Below the pieces are notes generated by a model. That model was not told where the DNA came from and searched no databases. It worked only from the letters and a program-made list of their open reading frames with translations. Position numbers and translations under genes: made by a program. From an uncultured Eubacteriales bacterium (GTDB lineage: Bacteria; Bacillota; Clostridia; Oscillospirales; CAG-272), in NCBI GenBank assembly GCA_949286815.1, contig CASEEB010000060.1, forward strand, positions 1-18,996: a stretch of 18,996 nucleotides of DNA, written 5' to 3'. Below are positions 13,842-18,996 of the stretch, in pieces. Numbering within the stretch: the first letter of the stretch is position 1; each line of letters opens with the position of its first letter.

Positions 13842-15965
13842 ATGACTTTCTCTCCGGAAACCAGGAATCTCCCGCTTAAAATCGTTCATGAGTTTCCCAA
13901 TTCGGGCAACATGAGCTATGAGGAAAAATGCGTCGAGATAACAAAAAAACTCACCGAGCTTAAAGAAAAAGGCTTCGGAGGAGTTGTGACAAATGTCCGT
14001 CACGGGTCTGATTACACCAAAAACAGCGAAGACTGGTCGCTTTTCAGATTTTCGCTTGAAGAGATAAAAAGACTCGGAATGAGGGCATGGCTGTATGACG
14101 AAAAAGGCTATCCGAGCGGCGGCGCCGGAGGTATGACAATACAGGCAAACCCGGATTTTGAAAGTCTCGGGCTGGTCAAAATAAGCAACGTGCTCGCCCC
14201 CGGAAAAGAGACCGAAATCCGGCTTCCCAAAGGACACATGTATTTCCTCTACGCGGCGTCATATAAATGCGACGTCGACGGAAATATCAAAAGCTTCGAG
14301 CCGATATGCGAAAAACAGTGCGAAAAGAGCGAACGCGGCGTCACTTTCTCAAACAAAACCGACGGATATCAGTATATATGCGCTTTCGCCGTAAAAAGAC
14401 TTTATGAGGGAACCCACGCTCAGCACAATGTCTGCGAGTGCAGACGTTATATTGACGTCACAAATCCCGACGCTGTCGCCGAATTTATAAAAAACACATA
14501 TGAAAAATACAGGGAAAACGCGTCCTCTCACGAAAAGACTCCCGAGGGCGACGGACTCATTGAGGCAATCTTTACGGATGAGCCCTCATTTATGGGATGC
14601 TATATAAACGCGGGGCTTTATCCCGCCTCGGTTCACGACGAATACGACGACACCATCCCGCTCTACCCCGTGGTAAATTTCGGAAGAGACGTGGAAAACA
14701 CTTTCGAATCGCTTTCGGGACTTCCGTTCAGAAAAAATATTATTTATCTATTCTGCGGCAACGACAAAAAGGCTCAGAAGGTTCGCTATCAATTCCACCG
14801 CACCACTTCATATCTGTACGAAAAGAACTTTTTTGAGCAGCTTTCCGACTGGTGCGCCCGCAACGGCTTTAATTTTTCGGGACACATATTGCTTGAGGAC
14901 GACATAAGACACCATGTGATATTTGAGGGTAATTTCTTCTCCCTGCTCCGTCACATGCACATTCCCGGAATCGATATGCTTCACTCAATTCCCTCTATCG
15001 TGCGCGAGGAAATGTTTACTCCCAAACTCGTCTCCTCGGTAGCGCACGGATACAACAGACCGCACGTGATGAGCGAGGTTTCCGCGCACGCCCAGGGCGG
15101 CAATGTTACCATGGATCAGATGTATGCCTCGCTGTGCCTGCAATACGAGTTCGGAGTTGATATATTTACCTCCTATTATTCCGAGGGCATGGCAAGCCGG
15201 GAAGATTATAAAAAATACAACGCGGCTCTGGGAAGGATAGACAAAATAATGTCCGGCGGCGCTCACCGCGCGGATGTGCTGCTGTACTATCCGATAGAAA
15301 CCTTTATGATGCACCGAAAGCCGGCGAGCACAAACGCGTTTTCGGAATTTACCCCCGAGGAAAACGCCTGCAAGGAAGGACTTTACAGCATTATGAACGA
15401 GCTTGCCGACGCTCAGGTCGATTTTGATTTTGCGGACTTTGAACTTCTGAAATCACTGGATGTCAAAAACGGCAAAATATACGGCAACAGCGGCGAGACT
15501 TATAAATATCTGATACTTCCTCCGATGGAGCTTACCGACGACACCGCGGGATTTTTCAGGGTACTTGAAAGCAAAGGCGTCAAAATCTGCGTTATGAGAG
15601 ACGGATGCTTCCCTGACCTCAATTCCGCCGATTTCGGACGCAAGTTTTCAACCTCCGCCGCGCTCGTGATGTCCTTTGACCGTGCCGAGCAGAATTTTGC
15701 GATCAATCTTGACACTCCCCACCGCGGTCTGGCATTCCTGTGCCGGGGCAACACAGGCAATTCATATATGTTTACAAACTCGAACGACACCCCCATGGAT
15801 GTTGACCTTGAAATACGCGGAATTGAAAATCCCGTGCTGTATTCCCCGCTTGAGAACGCCCGCGTTGAGTGCGCTTTCAGGAAAACCTCATCGGGATATA
15901 TAGCGCGCTTCAGTCTGCGTGAGTATGAGACACTGATGATTCTGGATTCGGACACTCAATACTGA
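13842..15965 (+). CDS. GH106-like glycoside hydrolase (possible alpha-L-rhamnosidase relative)
   Basis: A 707-residue protein with no signal peptide, so probably cytoplasmic. The N-terminal half looks like a (beta/alpha)8 barrel: GFGGVVTNVRHG (45-55), WLYDEKGYPSGGAGG (83-97), FTDEPSF (244-250) with Glu 247, GHILLEDD (347-354) and MSEVSAH (410-416) with Glu 412. The DE-GYPSG-AGG motif is typical of GH106 and allied families; Glu 247 and 412 are candidate catalytic residues. Many GH106 enzymes are longer, so this may be a short or unclassified relative. C-terminal residues 560-707 end in a beta-type domain. ATG 13842 lies 11 nt after GAAAGGA; TTG 13833 is too close to that site. Confidence 0.75.
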   Translation: MTFSPETRNLPLKIVHEFPNSGNMSYEEKCVEITKKLTELKEKGFGGVVTNVRHGSDYTKNSEDWSLFRFSLEEIKRLGMRAWLYDEKGYPSGGAGGMTIQANPDFESLGLVKISNVLAPGKETEIRLPKGHMYFLYAASYKCDVDGNIKSFEPICEKQCEKSERGVTFSNKTDGYQYICAFAVKRLYEGTHAQHNVCECRRYIDVTNPDAVAEFIKNTYEKYRENASSHEKTPEGDGLIEAIFTDEPSFMGCYINAGLYPASVHDEYDDTIPLYPVVNFGRDVENTFESLSGLPFRKNIIYLFCGNDKKAQKVRYQFHRTTSYLYEKNFFEQLSDWCARNGFNFSGHILLEDDIRHHVIFEGNFFSLLRHMHIPGIDMLHSIPSIVREEMFTPKLVSSVAHGYNRPHVMSEVSAHAQGGNVTMDQMYASLCLQYEFGVDIFTSYYSEGMASREDYKKYNAALGRIDKIMSGGAHRADVLLYYPIETFMMHRKPASTNAFSEFTPEENACKEGLYSIMNELADAQVDFDFADFELLKSLDVKNGKIYGNSGETYKYLILPPMELTDDTAGFFRVLESKGVKICVMRDGCFPDLNSADFGRKFSTSAALVMSFDRAEQNFAINLDTPHRGLAFLCRGNTGNSYMFTNSNDTPMDVDLEIRGIENPVLYSPLENARVECAFRKTSSGYIARFSLREYETLMILDSDTQY

Positions 15966-15993
15966 TAACCTGTACTGACCTTTCCGGTCGGTC

Positions 15994-16032
15994 AAAACAG
16001 TCTTCCTCTGATTTGAGGAGGGCTGTTTTTTT
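15994..16032 (+). terminator. Rho-independent terminator of the glycoside hydrolase gene
   Basis: AAAACAGTCTTCCTC (15994-16008) pairs with GAGGAGGGCTGTTTT (16015-16029), two G-U pairs, followed by further T to 16032. It lies 28 bp past the stop codon and closes the unit before the PadR promoter. Confidence 0.85.
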
Positions 16033-16059
16033 ATATATTTAAATTTTTTATGAACTCTG

Positions 16060-16088
16060 TTGACATTCTCGATATTCGAGTATATAAT
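16060..16088 (+). promoter_or_regulatory. Consensus promoter of the PadR-DUF2812 operon
   Basis: TTGACA (16060-16065), 17-bp spacer, TATAAT (16083-16088): a perfect match to the sigma-A consensus. An operator palindrome occupies the spacer, so the strong promoter is expected to be held down by a repressor. Confidence 0.9.
16068..16080 (+). promoter_or_regulatory. Operator 1, probable PadR site
   Basis: CTCGATATTCGAG, inverted halves CTCGA/TCGAG, lies between the -35 and -10 boxes. It shares its half-sites with the palindrome at 16100-16116. Confidence 0.7.
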
Positions 16089-16099
16089 AATATCAGCCT

Positions 16100-16116
16100 T
16101 TCTCGATAATCGAGAA
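16100..16116 (+). promoter_or_regulatory. Operator 2, probable PadR site
   Basis: TTCTCGATAATCGAGAA is a perfect 17-bp palindrome about A16108, just downstream of the predicted start of transcription. Its centre is 34 bp from that of operator 1, about three helical turns, so two dimers could sit on nearly the same face. Confidence 0.75.
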
Positions 16117-16193
16117 TAACGACCGCGCTTTAAACTCACCAATCGGTAAATCAGCTTTACGGCAATTCGGAAAATTTAACAGGAGGAAACAAA

Positions 16194-16511
16194 GTGGCGC
16201 GAACAAAATTTTCTACACTGACCGAGCAGATGTTTTATACCCTTTTATGTCTGAGAGAAGAATGTTGCGGAATGGACATTCTGGATAAAATACCCGAAAT
16301 GACAAACAAACGCGTAAATATCGGCTCAGGAACCCTTTATACCCTGCTTGAGCAGTTCTGCGAATGTGATATGATACGCGAGACCAGGACAGAAGGCAGA
16401 CGCCGCAGTTACATTCTTACAAAAACAGGCAGAGAAATTCTGGAAAAAGAATACCTGCGTATATGCGCGCAGGCTGAGGATTACCGCAAATTCATCTCGG
16501 GCGACAAATAA
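16194..16511 (+). CDS. PadR-family transcriptional regulator
   Basis: A 105-residue protein with the PadR winged-helix layout: LTEQMFYTLLCLREECCGMDILDKI, then the signature IGSGTLYTLLEQFCECDMIRETR in outline and the wing RRRSYILTKTGREIL. The short C-terminal helix is enough for dimerisation. The start is GTG at 16194, 7 nt after AGGAGG (16181-16186). It most likely represses its own operon through the two palindromes. The next gene, for a DUF2812 membrane protein, follows 70 bp downstream; this pairing is common in Clostridia, often in response to membrane-active compounds or envelope stress. The inducer is unknown. Confidence 0.92.
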   Translation: MARTKFSTLTEQMFYTLLCLREECCGMDILDKIPEMTNKRVNIGSGTLYTLLEQFCECDMIRETRTEGRRRSYILTKTGREILEKEYLRICAQAEDYRKFISGDK

Positions 16512-16581
16512 ACTCCCGTCGTATCCGGCTGAATTAAACGACGTGCTTTTAACACAAAAACCAAAGAAAGGCAGAATTAAT

Positions 16582-17961
16582 ATGAAAAATACAAAACGAC
16601 GCATAGAACTGTACTCATTTTTCGACCACAGCGGAATAGAAAAACATCTTGAAAAAATGGCGAAGAAAGGCTGGATACTCCAGAAAATCACAAATCTCTT
16701 CTGGATATACCGCCGCGCAAACCCGCAGAATCTGAAATTTTCGGTCTCCTACTGTCCCTCCGCCTCCGAATTTGACCCGGCAGACTCAGAGACAAAAAAT
16801 GAATACAACGAGTTTTGCCGTCACACCGGCTGGAATTATGTGGCGGGCAGCGCTCAGATGTTCATATTTTACACCGAGCTTGAAAACCCGACTCCTATAC
16901 AGACCGAGCCGTCACTTGAGGTCGAGGCAATACACAGATCCGCGAAAAAGACAATCATCCCGATATATTTTATTTTGATGCTTTTGGCGGTTCTGCAGGG
17001 CGCCATGTTTGTAACAAACCTGATTTCAGACCCCATAGACATACTCTCAAACTCCACAAGCCTTTTTACCGGATTTGGCTGGACTTTGCTGTTTATCCTT
17101 TTTGCCGCGGAACTGTCCGGGTATTATTTATGGAGACACAAAGCAAAAAAGGCCGCAGAACAGGGCGAATTTCCGGAAAGCCACGGGCACAAAACGCTGT
17201 ACTATGTTATCACGCTTGCTATTTTTATCGGATTTATATATTGGATAATCTCACTGATAATAAACGGCTCATATTTTGAGCTGACTATAGCGGTTTTAAT
17301 GCTTTTTTCGGTTGCCGCTTTGATTTTTCTTGTAAACGGCGTAAAACAGTTTTTAAAGAATAAAAACGCGCCCGCGAAAGTAAACATGTCACTTACTGTC
17401 GTATCAAGCTTTGTGCTGTCTTTCGTGCTTGTCGGAGCCGTGACATTCGGGATAATAACTGCGGCAAAAAACGGTATCTTCGACCGCGAAAGCCGATTTT
17501 ATCAGAATTTATACCTTGACAATCCCCCGCTGACCGTGGAAACCCTATCGGACAATGAAGAATCATCCGACAGATATATAACGCAGATAAGCGGCGGCAA
17601 GTCTATTCTGCTTGGCAAGTACGAGATTCGGCAGTACGCAAAGTCAGGCGGCGCCGACGAAAAACTGCCGGGGCTTGAATATACGGTTACTGTCGTGAAA
17701 GCGCGGTTTATGTATAACTTTTGCAAAAACCACCTGATAAAAAACAAAGATAAAACCGAGGACGGCAAGGTGATTTTTGCCGACCACTATGAAAAAACAA
17801 ATGCATCGGAGTGGCGCGCAAATGAAGCTTACCGGCGTTATTGGAGCGCAAATTATGTAAATCAGTATATACTCTGCTATGACAACTATATTGTCGAGAT
17901 AAAATTCGATTGGGAACCCACCGCGTCGCAAAAGAGCATTGTCGGGGATATATTCTCATAA
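16582..17961 (+). CDS. DUF2812 domain membrane protein
   Basis: A 459-residue protein. Residues 5-100 fit DUF2812: a start like RRIELYSFFDHSGIEKHLEKMAKKGW, then FWIYRRA and the WNYVAGSAQMFIFYTE segment. Five membrane helices follow (about 123-147, 161-184, 205-228, 232-256, 269-295), then a soluble C-terminal domain of about 160 residues. ATG 16582 is preceded by GAAAGG (16565-16570); the frame extends 13 codons up without a better site. DUF2812 has no settled function, and its steady link to PadR suggests an envelope response protein. No clear terminator follows; only an A+T-rich inverted repeat (ACATTTT, AAAATGT, about 17993-18014) is seen. Confidence 0.85.
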   Translation: MKNTKRRIELYSFFDHSGIEKHLEKMAKKGWILQKITNLFWIYRRANPQNLKFSVSYCPSASEFDPADSETKNEYNEFCRHTGWNYVAGSAQMFIFYTELENPTPIQTEPSLEVEAIHRSAKKTIIPIYFILMLLAVLQGAMFVTNLISDPIDILSNSTSLFTGFGWTLLFILFAAELSGYYLWRHKAKKAAEQGEFPESHGHKTLYYVITLAIFIGFIYWIISLIINGSYFELTIAVLMLFSVAALIFLVNGVKQFLKNKNAPAKVNMSLTVVSSFVLSFVLVGAVTFGIITAAKNGIFDRESRFYQNLYLDNPPLTVETLSDNEESSDRYITQISGGKSILLGKYEIRQYAKSGGADEKLPGLEYTVTVVKARFMYNFCKNHLIKNKDKTEDGKVIFADHYEKTNASEWRANEAYRRYWSANYVNQYILCYDNYIVEIKFDWEPTASQKSIVGDIFS

Positions 17962-18027
17962 ACCGACATAAAAATTGTTGACAGGCATAAAGACATTTTC
18001 CCGGGCAAAAATGTTGATTTCGCCGTA

Positions 18028-18056
18028 TTGACAACAATTAAAATCTGTGGTATAAT
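18028..18056 (+). promoter_or_regulatory. Consensus promoter for the pflB transcript
   Basis: TTGACA (18028-18033), 17-bp spacer, TATAAT (18051-18056), a perfect sigma-A match. The predicted start near 18063 gives a leader of about 470 nt that includes a tandem repeat and the ZTP riboswitch. Confidence 0.85.
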
Positions 18057-18069
18057 GTATAAGCAGCTT

Positions 18070-18237
18070 TGCATACAACGTAAAGAACTCAAAAAAATAA
18101 CATTTATTGGTTGTATGCCGCAGTTTTGCACTGCAAAACTGTCCGGGTTTTTGTATGCATACAACGTAAAGAACTCAAAAAAATAACATTTATTGGTTGT
18201 ATGCCGCAGTTTTGCACTGCAAAACTGTCCGGGTTTT
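18070..18237 (+). repeat. Two tandem copies of an 82-bp repeat (period 86 bp)
   Basis: Copies at 18070-18151 and 18156-18237 are identical. Each has an outer inverted pair GCATACAAC/GTTGTATGC and a tight hairpin CAGTTTTGCA/TGCAAAACTG, then TCCGGGTTTT. The junction makes a 14-bp palindrome, TTGTATGCATACAA (18151-18164). Open frames through it on both strands are by-products of the repeat. Confidence 0.92.
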
Positions 18238-18271
18238 ATCGGATGTACAGCAATCAATTAAATAATCGTAT

Positions 18272-18360
18272 AAACACGGGCACTCTGGCGGAAGCCGGGC
18301 AACCGGTACGTGGAATCAACCACAGTGAGTATCCGTGTGTTTCTGCCGACCGTCTGGGCA
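18272..18360 (+). promoter_or_regulatory. ZTP riboswitch (pfl motif) aptamer
   Basis: P1 is ACACGG (18274-18279) with CCGTGT (18333-18338). Inside are CTGGCGGAAGCCGGG and GTGGAATCAACCAC followed by AGTGAG, matching the conserved P2 region. CCGTCTGGGCA (18350-18360) matches the conserved P3 side of the pfl motif. The class senses ZTP/ZMP, a signal of 10-formyl-tetrahydrofolate shortage, and raises formate-producing or folate genes such as the pflB that follows. Confidence 0.9.
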
Positions 18361-18394
18361 ACATTCATCCCTTGTGGAAAATGTTGCCCTTTTG
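18356..18394 (+). terminator. Expression-platform terminator of the ZTP riboswitch
   Basis: GGGCAACATT (18356-18365) pairs perfectly with AATGTTGCCC (18380-18389), followed by TTTTG. Its 5' arm overlaps the conserved CTGGGCA of the aptamer, so ligand binding and termination exclude each other: ZTP turns the gene on. Confidence 0.9.
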
Positions 18395-18441
18395 TATTTG
18401 GACTTGTTTTACAATTAACCGCGTTTTTCAAGGAGGAAGGT

Positions 18442-18474
18442 TTGAAAACAAATTTTCACACACGCCTTTTGTGA
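18442..18474 (+). CDS. Possible 10-codon leader mini-ORF before pflB
   Basis: AGGAGG (18431-18436) lies 5 nt before TTG 18442; the frame reads MKTNFHTRLL and stops at TGA 18472-18474. The strong ribosome site is otherwise unexplained, 97 nt upstream of the pflB start. A TTG start and a very short frame make this tentative. Confidence 0.3.
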   Translation: MKTNFHTRLL

Positions 18475-18532
18475 TTCCAAGGGCAAACCGCACAAAACGC
18501 TGATTTGGCGTAAGAAAGGAATGGTCATAAAA
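18475..18532 (+). promoter_or_regulatory. Leader of pflB, shared with the ribbon-helix-helix gene
   Basis: GGCAAACCGC (18482-18491), AAGAAAGGAA (the ribosome site) and GTCATAAAAATGAAA match 13472-13528 in register, 47 of 57 bases. CGCTGATTTGGCG could form a small hairpin just before the ribosome site. Confidence 0.6.
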
Positions 18533-18996
18533 ATGAAATTCAATCAATGGCAAGACTTCGTCCCCGGAGCATGGCAGGACAAGATAGACGTCCGGGACTT
18601 TATCCGGAAAAATTACACTCCTTACACGGGAGACGAAAAGTTTCTCTGCGGTCCTACCCCCCGCACTTCGGCTCTCATGGAAAAGCTCAATTCCCTGCTT
18701 GCCGAAGAAACCCGACGCGGCGGCGTTTACGACGTCGATACCGGTCGCGCCTCCTCGCTTACCAATTACGAGCCCGGATATCTCGACCGTGAAAACGAGC
18801 TGATTGTAGGTCTTCAGACAAGCGCGCCGCTTACCCGCGGAGTCAACCCCTTCGGAGGCATAAAAATGACGCGCAAAGCATGTGAGGCATACGGCTACAA
18901 GCTGTCGGAACAGGTAGAGACCGAATTCAAATACCGCACCACGCACAACGACGGGGTTTTCCGTGTATACAACGACGCTATCCGCGCCGCGCGTCA
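18533..18996 (+). CDS. pflB: Formate C-acetyltransferase (pyruvate formate-lyase), N-terminal part
   Basis: The frame starts at ATG 18533 and is open to the window edge, giving 154 codons. The product reads DVRDFIRKNYTPYTGDEKFLCGPT near the start, then ENELIVGLQTSAPLTRGVNPFGGIKM and THNDGVFRVY, closely matching the N-terminus of E. coli PflB. The enzyme is a glycyl-radical protein converting pyruvate and CoA to acetyl-CoA and formate in anaerobic cells. The catalytic cysteines and radical glycine lie beyond the window. AAGAAAGGAA ends 14 nt before the ATG. Control by the ZTP riboswitch upstream makes physiological sense, because formate feeds 10-formyl-tetrahydrofolate. An activase gene would be expected further downstream. 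Confidence 0.95.
   Translation, partial: MKFNQWQDFVPGAWQDKIDVRDFIRKNYTPYTGDEKFLCGPTPRTSALMEKLNSLLAEETRRGGVYDVDTGRASSLTNYEPGYLDRENELIVGLQTSAPLTRGVNPFGGIKMTRKACEAYGYKLSEQVETEFKYRTTHNDGVFRVYNDAIRAAR

Noticed and set aside
17989..18016. Terminator after the DUF2812 gene
   Set aside because: ACATTTT/AAAATGT around CCCGGGC is A+T-rich and followed by TGATTTCG, not a U-tract; too weak to call.
17886..18503. Overlapping frames on both strands through the 82-bp repeats
   Set aside because: The products contain the translated repeat twice (for example the plus-strand KELKKITFIGCMPQFCTAKLSG segment) and overlap promoter and riboswitch; they are repeat by-products.
18482..18530. Cyclic-di-GMP-I (GEMM) riboswitch, suggested by GGGCAAACC
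   Set aside because: The rest of the aptamer, including the GACGCAAAGCC and GGTAGC...GGTTACC parts, is absent from both leaders.

Overview
The window looks like a chromosomal stretch from a Gram-positive anaerobe of the Clostridia (Bacillota), plausibly an Oscillospirales or Ruminococcaceae-like gut lineage. The grounds are AGGAGG/GAAAGGA-type ribosome binding sites, TTGACA-17-TATAAT promoters, a UPF0237-UPF0210 pair, PadR-DUF2812 and ECF-transporter operons, and a ZTP riboswitch in front of pyruvate formate-lyase. No phage, plasmid, insertion-sequence transposase or CRISPR gene was seen. Family names come from recognising motifs in the translated proteins; no database search was run.

Layout. 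(1) Bases 1-4204, + strand: the end of an energy-coupling-factor uptake operon. It holds the C-terminal anchor of a truncated surface protein, a DUF4430 (transcobalamin C-terminal-like) lipidless surface protein, EcfT, a fused double-ATPase EcfA and an S component, which together fit uptake of a cobalamin-type ligand. (2) 4205-4870: no protein gene; a terminator, other hairpins, a promoter, a tRNA-Glu(CTC) and its terminator. (3) 4885-9844, - strand: two ECF-type sigma factors with large C-terminal extensions (542 aa and 1053 aa). The larger carries an internally duplicated predicted beta-rich module. Both end in almost identical terminator hairpins. (4) 9845-10415: about 570 bp without a credible gene. 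It is rich in nested inverted repeats, bounded by 14-bp inward-facing terminal repeats, and contains a degenerate 14-16 bp tandem repeat. (5) 10416-12509, - strand: ACT-domain protein, UPF0210 protein and a small one-TM protein with a Cys-rich acidic tail. (6) 12809-15965, + strand: a DUF6106-like membrane protein, an Arc/ribbon-helix-helix protein and a GH106-like glycoside hydrolase. (7) 16060-17961, + strand: a PadR repressor and a DUF2812 membrane protein, with two palindromic operators on the promoter. (8) 18028-18996, + strand: a consensus promoter, a tandem 82-bp repeat, a ZTP riboswitch with terminator, a possible mini-ORF, and the start of pflB, cut by the window edge.

The points most worth a second look are the giant sigma-sensor fusion, the structured repeat-rich island at 9992-10411 just upstream of it, the 57-nt leader shared by the ribbon-helix-helix gene and pflB, and the tandem repeat built into the pflB 5' leader.
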